From Azospirillum rugosum (GTDB lineage: Bacteria; Pseudomonadota; Alphaproteobacteria; Azospirillales; Azospirillaceae), in NCBI RefSeq assembly GCF_017876155.1, contig NZ_JAGINP010000010.1, positions 124,001 through 188,000 on the forward strand: DNA of 64,000 nucleotides. Reading direction: 5' to 3'. The notes beneath the pieces were generated by a model that made no database searches, was not told the DNA's origin, and worked only from the letters and a program-made list of their open reading frames with translations. Numbering within the stretch: the first letter of the stretch is position 1; every line of letters begins with the position of its first letter. A program made the translations under genes and the position numbers. Below are positions 42,721 to 53,685 of this stretch, piece after piece.

Positions 42721-42868
42721 CGGTTCACGCCGCAAGACGCCGTAGGGCAGGTGCGGCAATCACACCGAGGAGCGGCGCAAAACCAAGTAAGGCCGCCGCT
42801 CCAAACGGGAAGCGGTGCACGGCGGAGATCCGTTCGATGGATTGGCGCAGGTGCAATGGTGGGAATTC

Positions 42869-44089
42869 TCAGCGCGCATCGGCCTGATCGTCCCCGATCA
42901 GGCCGCCGGGCAGAGCCGGTTCGGCGCCGAAGGGGCGGTTGATGATCCGAAGGGCCTCGACCGCAGCGAAGTGGCGGTTGCGGCGGTGTCCCGTGCGCTC
43001 CTCAAGGATCCCGGAGGCAACCAGCTGGTCAACCGCGGTGGAGGCCGCTTCGAACGTGACACCCAATATGGTCGCCAGGCGCTTGACGGTGATGACCGGG
43101 TAGTGCGGCAACACATCAAGCGCTCGCAGGGCGGCCGATGCGGATCGGAAGCGCCGGCGACCGAGCCAGACCCTGCGAAGTTCCGCTAGGGCGGCGCGCG
43201 TGATCATGAGTTCATCGACGGTCCCCAGGACGGCGTCGGCGAGGTAGCCGACAACGGCGTGCCACTCGAGGCGCTGCTGCGCCTCCTTCAGCGCAGCGTA
43301 GTAGCCGGCTTTGTGCGCCTCGATGTAAGGGGACAGGTAAAGCGGAACGTGCCCATCAGCCGCCATCATCAACGGCAGGAGCAGGCGCCCGACACGGCCG
43401 TTACCGTCGCGGAATGGATGCACCGCCTCGAAGTGAGCGTGCCCGATCGCCATGCGGGTCAGCAGCCCTTGCGTCTGCGTCTGCATTCCCCGGCACCGCA
43501 GGTACTCGACGGTTTGCGCCAGGCACTCGGGCACCAAGGCGGGTGGAGGCGGGTTGTACGTCGAATAGGCGATGTCTCCACCCCCGCCGATCCACGCGAC
43601 AATCTGCCGGAGATCTCCAGGCTCATCCCGATAAGCCGCGTCGCCGCGCATGACAGCGCGGTGCAGTTCCCGCAGCAGATCGACGGTGAACACCGCTGGG
43701 CCTTGTTCCCGGGCAAGCGGCAGGAAAGCGTCAAGCGCGAGGGCGTAGTCCTTGACCTGGATGGCGGCCTCGGTCGCTTCGGCGTCCTCGGTCTCTTCGA
43801 CGGACAGGAGTTCGTCCAGAGTTGAGTGCGTTCCCTCGATGCCGCTGGAGGACACCGCCTCACGTCGGGTCAGCACGCGGCTGAACAGGTACGGGTCGTT
43901 GAACTCGGCGGCGAGGGTGTCCACCCTGGCCAGAGCGCGGTTCGCCGCCTCGCTGCGCGCCAGCACCGGCGCCAGCATCACGGCGTCCTCGGGCGGGGGC
44001 AAAGGGACAACGCCGTGGTGCGCTTGGTGCGGCTTAGGCAGGCGGACCAAGCGCTCTCTGACGTGGTGGTGCAAATCCTCGCGTCGCAT
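42869..44089 (-). CDS. Fic family protein with N-terminal inhibitory motif
   Basis: 406 residues. Fic motif HPFRDGNGRVGR with the catalytic His at 224, and an N-terminal inhibitory helix motif SSGIEG (Ser81 to Glu85-Gly86), matching (S/T)xxxE(G/N) of class II Fic enzymes where the glutamate blocks ATP until activated. A winged-helix region at the C-terminus (HYPVITVKRLATILGVTFEA) is a usual addition. Such proteins transfer AMP to a hydroxyl of a target protein. A dyad TCAAGG...CCTTGA lies upstream. Physiological target unknown. Confidence 0.87.
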   Translation of the reverse strand: MRREDLHHHVRERLVRLPKPHQAHHGVVPLPPPEDAVMLAPVLARSEAANRALARVDTLAAEFNDPYLFSRVLTRREAVSSSGIEGTHSTLDELLSVEETEDAEATEAAIQVKDYALALDAFLPLAREQGPAVFTVDLLRELHRAVMRGDAAYRDEPGDLRQIVAWIGGGGDIAYSTYNPPPPALVPECLAQTVEYLRCRGMQTQTQGLLTRMAIGHAHFEAVHPFRDGNGRVGRLLLPLMMAADGHVPLYLSPYIEAHKAGYYAALKEAQQRLEWHAVVGYLADAVLGTVDELMITRAALAELRRVWLGRRRFRSASAALRALDVLPHYPVITVKRLATILGVTFEAASTAVDQLVASGILEERTGHRRNRHFAAVEALRIINRPFGAEPALPGGLIGDDQADAR

Positions 44090-44137
44090 AGGGCTTTCTC
44101 AAAACCTTGAGCAGAAGGCACTACGGCGCCATCTTAT

Positions 44138-44161
44138 TCAAGGTTATTCCATAATCCTTGA
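44138..44161. promoter_or_regulatory. Dyad upstream of the Fic gene, TCAAGG-N12-CCTTGA
   Basis: A perfect 6-bp dyad (extending imperfectly inwards) in an AT-rich patch between the divergent Fic and nitrilase-like genes. A further CCTTGA occurs at about 44105. The Fic protein ends in a winged helix and could bind it for autoregulation, though this is only inference. Confidence 0.35.
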
Positions 44162-44333
44162 TCAAAAAAGATCTGGGTTCTGCTGTGTTCAATGTTTCAT
44201 GACCCGCTTGATGGGCAGGGCGGAGCGCGCCATTCTCCGCGCCGCGTCGGCGGTGCGCGACCAACGCGCGGCCTGATCGTCCTGTCATCGATCACGACAA
44301 CGCCTCCGAAACCAAGCCGCTGCCGTGCTGTTC

Positions 44334-45893
44334 ATGTCGGACGCCGTCACCGGCTGTTCCGATCCCCTCGCTTCGGTTTCCGACATGCACTTGGCCGATC
44401 TGTTCATTGCCCTTCGACATCGCCTGGACCAGTCCCCGGCGGAAACGGAGCGTGCAGCAAAACGCCTGGAAGCGGCGCCGGAGCAGGCGCACGGCGCGTC
44501 ACGCCGTCTGGCCGCGCTTCTGGACGGCTGCGAAAGGGACGGCGATGATGGAGCCGAGGCGCTTCGGGATTGGGTCTCTTCATCCGACGAGCTGACCCCG
44601 CTCGAACGGCATGTGCTGGCGGCCCAGGCCATCGACGGGTGGTACGCGCCGTTCGCGGCGTCGCCCGCGTCGCAAGCCGCATCGTCCGCCGGGCACACGC
44701 GCGCACGACACTGGTTCAACCGCCATGGGCGCTTCAACAGCGACGCCGCGGATGGGCAGGTGATCCTGCGGCCGGGCCTGTTCGGCCGGTCGACGAACAT
44801 CCGGGAAACCATGCCGCTGCGGTCATTCGACGTGGCGGACCTGTTCCAAACCCTGCTGCTGCTGCCGCCCACCCTTCCGGCGGAGCACCCCCACGATCAG
44901 GAGCGGGAGCGGACCATCGCCGTGGCGTATCGCCGGATCGTCGAGGTGGCGGATCAGTTCCCCGGTGATCCCGATTGGACGCCCACGGTCGGTGTCGTCC
45001 CGTTGGCGCTGGCCGAGGACGACATCGTCCTCCAGCCGCTTCGCCGGGACGGCGCGGATTGGTACACCGCCATCCCTCGCGATCTGGGCCCTCGCGCGGC
45101 GGCGGCCATCGACGGCTTGGCCGCCGAGGGGGCGAATTTCATTCTGTTCCCCGAGTTTGCCGCCGATGCCGCCACGCTCGACGCCATCAAGGCCGCCGTG
45201 CGCCGGCACGCGGTGGATGGCCCGATCCGCTATGTCCTCGTCGGTGTCCGGCAGGACGGCGCGCCGGGAGGCAAGCCGCGCAGCCGTGCGGTCCTGCTCG
45301 ACCGCACCGGCGCCGAGATATTCTCCCAGACCAAGCTGCATTGCTGGGACCTCGATGCCGACCAGTGCCGCTCCTACGACGTGCGGGACCAGGATGGGCG
45401 GCTGCTGGACGGAGTGAAGGAATTCATCGCGCCGGGCGAGCGGGTCACCATCGTCGAACTGCCCAACATGGGACGGCTGGCGGTGATGATCTGCGAGGAT
45501 CTCGACCGTGACCAGCCCTCAGCCTGGTTGTGCCGCGCGATGATGCTGGACTGGATCGTGACGCCCGTGTTCGACGCCGGCCTTACGGGAGAGCGGTGGC
45601 AGGCCCATGCGGGAGAGGAATCCTCCCGCGCCGGGTCCTGCCGCGTGGTGGTGGTCAACAGCATGGCGATGTCGCACCGCTTCAACCGCTTCTGCCGGAC
45701 CGAAGGAGAGGAGGACAAGCGCATCACCGACTGCGGCGTGGCCCTGCTGTTCCAGCCGCGCGCGGATCCGGGGCAGCCGTCCCGCATCCGGCGCCTGTCG
45801 CTCGACATCGAGGCGCCGGATCCGGGCTACGTCCTCGCGCGCTGGGAGCCCCAGCGCTGGCCCGAGCTGCAAACGGCGAGGTCCTGCCCATGA
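44334..45893 (+). CDS. Nitrilase-like (carbon-nitrogen hydrolase) protein with unknown N-terminal domain
   Basis: 519 residues from the ATG at 44334; GTG at 44325 is also possible. The C-terminal half (about 215-500) is a carbon-nitrogen hydrolase fold with catalytic Glu (NFILFPEFAAD), Lys (FSQTKLHCWD) and Cys (AVMICEDLDRD), the Glu-Lys-Cys triad of nitrilases/amidases. The first 200 residues have no recognised family and include a helical segment rich in Glu and Arg. It overlaps the following winged-helix gene by 4 bases (ATGA). This domain is also found at the N-terminus of NadE, whose gene lies just downstream on the other strand, but this protein is not part of it. Confidence 0.75.
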   Translation: MSDAVTGCSDPLASVSDMHLADLFIALRHRLDQSPAETERAAKRLEAAPEQAHGASRRLAALLDGCERDGDDGAEALRDWVSSSDELTPLERHVLAAQAIDGWYAPFAASPASQAASSAGHTRARHWFNRHGRFNSDAADGQVILRPGLFGRSTNIRETMPLRSFDVADLFQTLLLLPPTLPAEHPHDQERERTIAVAYRRIVEVADQFPGDPDWTPTVGVVPLALAEDDIVLQPLRRDGADWYTAIPRDLGPRAAAAIDGLAAEGANFILFPEFAADAATLDAIKAAVRRHAVDGPIRYVLVGVRQDGAPGGKPRSRAVLLDRTGAEIFSQTKLHCWDLDADQCRSYDVRDQDGRLLDGVKEFIAPGERVTIVELPNMGRLAVMICEDLDRDQPSAWLCRAMMLDWIVTPVFDAGLTGERWQAHAGEESSRAGSCRVVVVNSMAMSHRFNRFCRTEGEEDKRITDCGVALLFQPRADPGQPSRIRRLSLDIEAPDPGYVLARWEPQRWPELQTARSCP

Positions 45894-46417
45894 GTGATTT
45901 CGCTGACGGCTCCGCGAGTGACGCGGCCATCCGTGCGCTGGCCGACGGACTGCTGGACGCCATCGACGGCGGCCGGTGGTCGGACGCCGACGCGGACCTG
46001 GAAACCCTGGCGGAGGAAGCCCTGGGCTGCATCGTTCAGGATCGTGCCGACGGCCTCGCCGCCATCGCCCGCGAAACCGCCCGCTGCCACACGGCGCTGG
46101 CCTTACGCCACGGCCTGGGCCCCGACGCGATGCACCGGCTGGGGCAACTGCGCGCCATCGGCGTCCTCGTCAACGCCGGGCGACGGTCCCGCCGTCCCCA
46201 TCCTGCCGAGGCGCTCACCCGCGCAGGCACACCCACGGCGGTCGTGCTGAGCGCTTTGGACAAAGGACCGAAGTCGGGGCAGGACCTGGTCGAGACGACC
46301 GGTCTGTCGCCCGAGACGGTCGCCCGCGCGCTGCCGGACCTGCGCGCGAGCGGTCTCGTCCGTTCCTGGCCGGCGGGGCGGCTGGTGATGAACGAACGGA
46401 CCGACCGCGCGCGGTAG
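45890..46417 (+). CDS. Hypothetical protein with C-terminal winged helix
   Basis: 175 residues. The N-terminal part is acidic and helical. The C-terminal 55 residues (SALDKGPKSGQDLVETTGL, SPETVARALPDLRASGLV, RSWPAGRLVM) form a winged helix of the MarR/ArsR type. The start overlaps the stop of the nitrilase-like gene, so the pair is coupled. Function unknown; DNA binding or a partner role to the hydrolase is inferred from the fold. Confidence 0.65.
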   Translation: MSDFADGSASDAAIRALADGLLDAIDGGRWSDADADLETLAEEALGCIVQDRADGLAAIARETARCHTALALRHGLGPDAMHRLGQLRAIGVLVNAGRRSRRPHPAEALTRAGTPTAVVLSALDKGPKSGQDLVETTGLSPETVARALPDLRASGLVRSWPAGRLVMNERTDRAR

Positions 46418-46422
46418 GCGCT

Positions 46423-48468
<2,046 letters not shown>

Positions 48469-48832
48469 GGTCCGATCCAAGTCGTCAGCTTTCACAGCGC
48501 AATGCCCCCGCGTGCCATGCAATCGTCTCTGGTGACGCAAACCAGCGACTATAGCAAGTCGTCTCGCGAACGGGAGTCGCTGCGGAACCGGCCGCGTAAG
48601 TGCTCACGAGGTTGATCGGTTGGCGACGATGCGCGTGCCCTGATCCAGGTTGGTCAGCCGCTCCCCGGTTTCGTCGCAACCGGTGACCGCGTCCTGGCGC
48701 AGCGGCAGCCGGAACAGGGCGCGCAAGCTCAGGGCGGCCGCGTTCACTTGGCTGCAACAAGGTCCATCGGCGCAACAACGTCGCGGCTCCGTGTTTGTTG
48801 GAGTGGTGCATGGACGATGAGGAGCCACTTCC
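48469..48832. other. Region between nadE and the DUF808 gene
   Basis: About 364 bases between divergent genes. It should hold both promoters. A minus-strand frame (48604 onward) is open but has no family features. No repeats, hairpins or RNA gene are evident. Confidence 0.4.
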
Positions 48833-49873
48833 TTGAGCACAGGACTGATCGCACTGCTTGACGACGTGGTTGGCTTGACGAAAGTCGCCGCCGCTTCTCT
48901 GGACGATGCCGCCGGGCAGGCCGCGCGGGCGGGAGCCAAAGCCGCCGGGGTGGTGGTCGATGACGCTGCGGTCACGCCGCGCTACGTCGTCGGCTTCACC
49001 GCGGATCGGGAGTTGCCGATCATCGGCAAGATCGCCCTGGGTTCCTTGAAGAACAAGCTGGTGCTGCTGTTGCCAGCGGCTTTGATTCTGAGCCTCGTGG
49101 CACCCTGGGCCATCACGCCGCTGTTGATGCTGGGCGGTGCCTTCCTCTGCTACGAAGGGGCGGAAAAGGTCTACGAGGCCGTCTGGCCGCACGCGGCCCA
49201 TCATAGTCCTGGTGGCGAGGCCGCGCCCGCCCAGCAGACGAGCCAGCAGTTCGAAGACGCGAAGGTGAGCAGTGCGATCAAGACAGACCTGATCCTGTCC
49301 GCCGAAATCATGGCGATCACCCTGTCCACGGTCGCCGCGGAGACCTCCTCCTTCTGGACGCAGGCGCTGATCCTGGGCATTGTCGGGGCCGGCATCACCG
49401 TTGTGGTCTACGGCGCGGTGGCCCTGATCGTGAAAGCTGACGACGCCGGCATTTCCCTGGCGCAGAACGACCGGCCCGTCTCCAGCCTCCTCGGACTGCG
49501 GCGGTTGGCCGCCGGTGCGCCGAGCGGGGCGGATCGGGCGCTGCGTCCGCTGACGCAGGGGCTGGGCCGCGGTCTTGTCTACGGTATGCCCGTGTTCCTG
49601 AAGCTGCTCAGCCTCGTCGGCACCGCCGCGATGCTCTGGGTCGGCGGCGGCATCATCATCCATGGGCTCGAGGGCTACGGGCTGGCGGAGATCGGCCACG
49701 CGGTTGAGGAGGCCGCCGCGGCGGTCGGCCATGCCATGCCGGCGGGCGCCGCGGTGGTGGAGTGGCTGGTCGCCGCGGCGGTGGCCGGCGTGGTTGGCCT
49801 CATCCTCGGCGCAATGCTGATCCCGCTGGTCCACCACGTCGCCATGCCGATCTTCGCGACGCTGAGACGGTGA
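48833..49873 (+). CDS. DUF808 membrane protein (YedI-like)
   Basis: 346 residues starting with TTG, the only in-frame start near the GAGGAG ribosome site. Several membrane helices and conserved segments of the DUF808 family (STGLIALLDDVVGLTKVAAAS, GGAFLCYEGAEKVYE, then SAEIMAITLSTVA). The family is an inner-membrane group of unknown function. The neighbourhood of stress and envelope genes gives no further clue. Confidence 0.85.
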   Translation: MSTGLIALLDDVVGLTKVAAASLDDAAGQAARAGAKAAGVVVDDAAVTPRYVVGFTADRELPIIGKIALGSLKNKLVLLLPAALILSLVAPWAITPLLMLGGAFLCYEGAEKVYEAVWPHAAHHSPGGEAAPAQQTSQQFEDAKVSSAIKTDLILSAEIMAITLSTVAAETSSFWTQALILGIVGAGITVVVYGAVALIVKADDAGISLAQNDRPVSSLLGLRRLAAGAPSGADRALRPLTQGLGRGLVYGMPVFLKLLSLVGTAAMLWVGGGIIIHGLEGYGLAEIGHAVEEAAAAVGHAMPAGAAVVEWLVAAAVAGVVGLILGAMLIPLVHHVAMPIFATLRR

Positions 49874-49921
49874 CGAGGCCCGGTCAAGGCAACCGACCCG
49901 ACGCGCGGTTTTCCCGTCCTG

Positions 49922-50767
49922 TCAGGCGGCGGCGGGCACCGCTTCGTCGTCGCCGTCACCGGCCACGGCAATCGGAGTGCTGTTCCAGCGATAGCCGAAG
50001 CCGGGGTAATTGGAGATGCCGTCGAATTCAGCATCGACCGCGCGGAACTTCGCCCGGATGCGCTTGATGAAGGCGCGCACGTTCGCCCGATAGCCGTTGC
50101 TGCCGTACCCGGCCATGAAACCTTGCCCGTGCACGAGGTCGTAGATTTCACGGTAGGACACGTCGCTCTCCAGTCGGTTGACCAGCAGGGCGACCATGTT
50201 GAACTCGGTCAACGTAAGATCGACGCGGGTTCCCTTCCAGAAGGCACGCCCCTGGGCCACGCGCAGTTCCAGGTCTCCATGGATTTGAACCTGCGCCTCG
50301 CTCTCAACCGGCTCTGAGGCGTCGCTGGGGCTGCCCTTGGTGCCATCGAGGACCAGCGCCATCCGCTTCAGGAGGATCGGCAGCCGGCGCGACTTGCCGA
50401 TGTAATCGAGAGCGCCGTGCGCCAGTGCGATCTCTTCGTCGCGGTCTTCAGCCTCTTCGGCCAGGCAAATGACCGGGGCGCCGATCCCGCAAGAGTTCAC
50501 CTGCCGCAGGAGCGTGGCGGCCGCCATGCCGGGCGCGTTCCAGTCGAGCAGAAGGAGATCGGCCTCGCCACCTCGCGTCAGGTACTCCAGCGCGGCCTCG
50601 CCACGGTCGAACGACCGCACATCATACCCCTCTTCCGCCAAGCTGCGGCCCAACGATTCACGGTGGCCATCATCCGCTTCGACCAGAGCCACCCGGGCAA
50701 TGACCTCGGCCATGCGCGCCGTGCTGTGATTGACCGACGAATCGCTGGGAAGAGAGTGAACGTTCAC
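49922..50767 (-). CDS. OmpR-type response regulator (ChvI-like)
   Basis: 281 residues from the GTG at 50767, preferred because GAGGA lies 8 bases upstream; ATGs at 50809 and 50713 are in frame. Receiver domain with LLLLDWNAPGM phosphoacceptor Asp and conserved Lys (DYIGKS), and a C-terminal OmpR winged helix (LTLTEFNMVALLVNRLESDVSY, FIKRIRAKFRAVDAEFDGI). The usual Thr/Ser at the switch position appears replaced (VICLAEEAE). No kinase is encoded next to it, so the partner is elsewhere. Confidence 0.82.
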   Translation of the reverse strand: MNVHSLPSDSSVNHSTARMAEVIARVALVEADDGHRESLGRSLAEEGYDVRSFDRGEAALEYLTRGGEADLLLLDWNAPGMAAATLLRQVNSCGIGAPVICLAEEAEDRDEEIALAHGALDYIGKSRRLPILLKRMALVLDGTKGSPSDASEPVESEAQVQIHGDLELRVAQGRAFWKGTRVDLTLTEFNMVALLVNRLESDVSYREIYDLVHGQGFMAGYGSNGYRANVRAFIKRIRAKFRAVDAEFDGISNYPGFGYRWNSTPIAVAGDGDDEAVPAAA

Positions 50768-51093
50768 TGATCCGGTCCTCGCTGCGGTTGCAGGAAACTG
50801 AGCGGTCATCGGCCGCGTCAGGGAGGGGCATTTCTGGGACGGTATGGTTAACGCAGCGTAAAAATGCCCTTCACCCTGCACCTCTGGACAGGCATCGCCC
50901 AGGGATCCGGACGAAGGCGGCACCGCCACCGTTTCAGGCGGTTTCCCGAGAGAGCCGTTGCGGCCCACGACGACCGAACTCCGGGTTTTCCCAAGGAACG
51001 GCCGGTGCCGGGCACCTGTTGTCGCCCTTCCGGAGGTTGACGCAAGACGGACGGGCCGTGTCGGAGCGGCCGATTTTCTGGAGGAGAAACGCT

Positions 51094-51633
51094 GTGGCTT
51101 TGTGGCTGGGAGAGACGATCATATCGTTTGAAGAAATCCTGCTGCGGTTCGGCCTCGCCTCCCTTTTCGGACTGCTGCTCGGCTTGGACCGCGAAGTCCG
51201 GGGCATCTCGGCGGGCGTTCGAACGCACATGTTGGTGGCCCTCAGTTCGGCTGTTACGATGCTGTTCGCGCTCGAGTTGTTCGAAGAACTCTCCGTGCGG
51301 GGAGAAAGCGATCCCGATCCAACGCGGGCCATCCAAGGGCTGGCGCAAGCCATCGGCTTCCTGTGCGCCGGCGTGATCTTTGTCGCGCGGGGCAGCGTGC
51401 GCGGCCTGACCACAGCCGCGAGCCTGTGGATGACCAGCGCCATCGGCATGGCCGCGGGAGCCGGGCAGTACAAGATCGCCCTCGCCGCCATCCTCTATGC
51501 GGTCGCCATCGTGAGCGTCATGTGGCTGGTGATGCGGAAGAAACCTGTTCCCGGCACGGCCCTCCCGGAGGAGGCCGACCGGAAGCAAGGCTCCGGCCAC
51601 CCTGCCCCATCGCACCGCGCCGACGGGGCGTGA
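51094..51633 (+). CDS. MgtC/SapB family membrane protein
   Basis: 179 residues starting with GTG (GGAGG upstream). The MgtC signature is visible: LRFGLASLFGLLLGLDREV, GVRTHMLVALSSA, GFLCAGVIFVARGSVRGLTTAASLW. About four to five helices. Bacterial MgtC proteins help with magnesium limitation and membrane homeostasis. The gene is shorter than Salmonella MgtC because it lacks the C-terminal ACT-like domain. Confidence 0.85.
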   Translation: MALWLGETIISFEEILLRFGLASLFGLLLGLDREVRGISAGVRTHMLVALSSAVTMLFALELFEELSVRGESDPDPTRAIQGLAQAIGFLCAGVIFVARGSVRGLTTAASLWMTSAIGMAAGAGQYKIALAAILYAVAIVSVMWLVMRKKPVPGTALPEEADRKQGSGHPAPSHRADGA

Positions 51634-51836
51634 GCGAAGCTGATAGCCCCGCTGCGCAGGGGTTCATCGCTCCCTTGTCGGACGTCCTATGACGGAGGTC
51701 TTGCAGCGGCGGCGAGTCCGGACCATCTGTGCGGTGATGGCTCCGGGCCCCTCTGGCGATTCACCGGCTACGGATCGCGATGTCGGAGCCCTTCACCTGC
51801 GCGGGCGGCGTTCCGCCCCACATCTGGAGGGTTCAC

Positions 51837-52325
51837 GTGACCACCACGTCTTTTTTCTCCGCCTTTGCCACCCGGCACACCGCCGACGCCGGGAGGGCGC
51901 GTCAGAATGCATGGGCGCGGCTTCAGTGGCTTGCCAGCGTGATGGACAGCGCTGTGCGCATTCCCGGCACGTCCATCACTCTTGGCGCCGACGCGGTGCT
52001 CGGGCTCGTGCCCGGCGTCGGCAATCTCGTGACCACCGCCGTTTCGGGATATCTGGTCCACGAAGCGTGGCGCCTTGGCGTTCCCCGTCGAACGCTCGCG
52101 CGCATGATCGGCAACGTCGCGCTGGACAGCGCCATCAGCGCCGTCCCGGTCGTCGGCAACATGGCCGACGTCTTTTGGAAGGCCAACCGGAAGAACATGG
52201 CGATTTTGGCCGAGCATCTCGGCCCCGAGCGTTTCGACCACGAGCATTTCGGCCCCGAGCATTTCGGCCATAACCACCCATCTTCCCCGCCGGTTCTGGA
52301 TGGCGAGTGGCGTCGGGTCGCCTGA
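51837..52325 (+). CDS. DUF4112 protein with His-rich tail
   Basis: 162 residues from a GTG with GGAGGG upstream. The DUF4112 core (about 30-120) has MDSAVRIPGTSITLGADAVLG and NLVTTAVSGYLVHEAWRLG, plus the RTLARMIGNVALDSAISAVPVVG stretch. The C-terminal tail repeats HEHFGPEHFG and is rich in His, Asp and Glu, which hints at metal binding or a disordered spacer. Function unknown. Confidence 0.75.
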   Translation: MTTTSFFSAFATRHTADAGRARQNAWARLQWLASVMDSAVRIPGTSITLGADAVLGLVPGVGNLVTTAVSGYLVHEAWRLGVPRRTLARMIGNVALDSAISAVPVVGNMADVFWKANRKNMAILAEHLGPERFDHEHFGPEHFGHNHPSSPPVLDGEWRRVA

Positions 52326-52453
52326 CCTGAAAACGGCACGGGCGGCCGATCATGGAACTCTTCATGCGCCGGCCGCATGACGGAACGCAAGCCGCCCGGA
52401 ACAGGCCCTGCACGCTCCTGTTGTTGGATGGCAAACAGCGCATGGGTACCGCG

Positions 52454-52849
52454 ATGAAGAGCATCCTTTCCATAGCGACAGCCGCTCTCATTCTGGGGGC
52501 AGCCGGTTCAGGGCTTGCGCAGCAAAGCGCCGCCGTTCCCGGTGCGGCCAACGAGTACCGGGAGGTCAACGACGACAACGTCATGGTCCCCGGCCTCAAC
52601 CTCACCGTCGGCCAGCTGGACGATATGAATATTCTCGGGGCTGGCGACACCAAGTTCGGTGAAGTCGAAGAGGTCTTGATGAACTCCGCTGGGCAGCCGG
52701 TCGCTCTGGTCGTGGACCTGGAACGCAGCGTGGGCATCGGCGACAAGGATGTCATCGTCGGCCTGGATCAACTGCGCGCTGATGGCCGAAACCTCATCAC
52801 CGGCCTATCCAGCGCCCAGCTCGGCGCCCTGCCGACATGGGATGATTGA
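52454..52849 (+). CDS. Periplasmic PRC-barrel domain protein
   Basis: 131 residues from the ATG at 52454, where the signal peptide (KSILSIATAALILGAAGSG, cut after LAQ) begins; an ATG 12 bases earlier is in frame. The rest is a PRC-barrel domain (VGQLDDMNILGAGDTKFGEVEEVLM, PVALVVDLERSVGIGDKDV). PRC-barrel proteins of this periplasmic type are common in alphaproteobacteria and their role is mostly unknown. Confidence 0.8.
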   Translation: MKSILSIATAALILGAAGSGLAQQSAAVPGAANEYREVNDDNVMVPGLNLTVGQLDDMNILGAGDTKFGEVEEVLMNSAGQPVALVVDLERSVGIGDKDVIVGLDQLRADGRNLITGLSSAQLGALPTWDD

Positions 52850-52955
52850 GCGGACTGGTCCGGTTGCGACCTCTTTGGACCTCAATCCAACCCATCCGCC
52901 GGGATGTCGGGCAGGTCCACCGTCCGGCGCGACGTTGGAGATCAGCGAAAGCGTA

Positions 52956-53023
52956 CGTTATCGTGTAAACTTGCGGCGCTCAGGCATCAAAGCCTGTAGC
53001 GCCGCCGTTTACGAGCAATAACG
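52956..53023. repeat. 68-bp imperfect palindrome between convergent genes
   Basis: The arms CGTTATCGTGTAAAC...GCGGCGCTCAGGC and GCCTGTAGCGCCGC...GTTTACGAGCAATAACG pair almost fully, with a loop ATCAAA at 52986-52991 and a few mismatches. The inner stem (52973-52985 with 52992-53005) is strong enough for a bidirectional terminator for the two convergent genes. The outer AT-rich arms make it longer than a usual terminator, so a repeat element or a structured RNA is also possible. Confidence 0.6.
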
Positions 53024-53070
53024 TCTAGAGATAGTGGGATTGCCCCGGGCATCGCTCCTCCGTCTTTGAC

Positions 53071-53685
53071 TTACTGAGGCTGGGTTCCAGTGCTGCCGCT
53101 GGTGCCGGACGGGTTTACGCTCGGTTGCTCGCTGCTGCCCGCCTGACCGTTGTTGCCGGGGCTTCCGTTCAGGTTGAGAGCGGCCGTGGTCTGGGAATCC
53201 AAACGGCCGGTCGCGTTCAGGCCGTTGCTCTGTTGGAACCGCCGCAGGGCTTGCCGGGTGTTCGGGCCCCACAGGCCATCGACCGCGATGTCATCCCCAT
53301 CATTTCGATCGTTCAGCGCCTGTTGGACCTCGCGAACCCGCTCCGGGCTGGGCGCCTGGGTCGATACCGCGGAGCGGCTGCCCGATTGGCTGGCGGATGG
53401 GCTCGACGCCGCGTCCGTGACTCTTGAAGCCCCTTGATCGGTCAAACGGTCGGCCTTGGTGCCCAACCCTTCATCCAGAGTCGATCCCCCGGCAGCTCCG
53501 GCGACCCCGCCGACAACCGCGCCGACCGGACCGCCGACGACCGCTCCGGCAACGGCGCCGCCGCCTGCGCCCGTGGCCGTCCGTGACGTGTCGGTGCTGC
53601 CGCACCCGCCGACCGCCAAGGCCAGGCCGACAAACGCTGGAAGCAACGGAGTTTTGGGCATGGGAACATTGAATATGCTGCGCAT
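53071..53685 (-). CDS. Lipoprotein with peptidoglycan-binding domain
   Basis: 204 residues from the ATG at 53685 (GGAGG upstream). Lipoprotein signal with the lipobox LAVGGC, a glycine/alanine-rich membrane-like stretch (GAVVGGPVGAVVGG, as in Gly-zipper proteins), and a peptidoglycan-binding (PG_binding_1) domain: REVQQALNDRNDGDD, VDGLWGPNTRQALRRFQQ. The tail is low complexity (G, S, N). Probably an outer-membrane or envelope stress lipoprotein. Confidence 0.78.
   Translation of the reverse strand: MRSIFNVPMPKTPLLPAFVGLALAVGGCGSTDTSRTATGAGGGAVAGAVVGGPVGAVVGGVAGAAGGSTLDEGLGTKADRLTDQGASRVTDAASSPSASQSGSRSAVSTQAPSPERVREVQQALNDRNDGDDIAVDGLWGPNTRQALRRFQQSNGLNATGRLDSQTTAALNLNGSPGNNGQAGSSEQPSVNPSGTSGSTGTQPQ

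Noticed and set aside
43752-44276. Plus-strand frame opposite the Fic gene
   Set aside because: Shadow of the Fic gene, which has the catalytic motif and domain layout on the minus strand.
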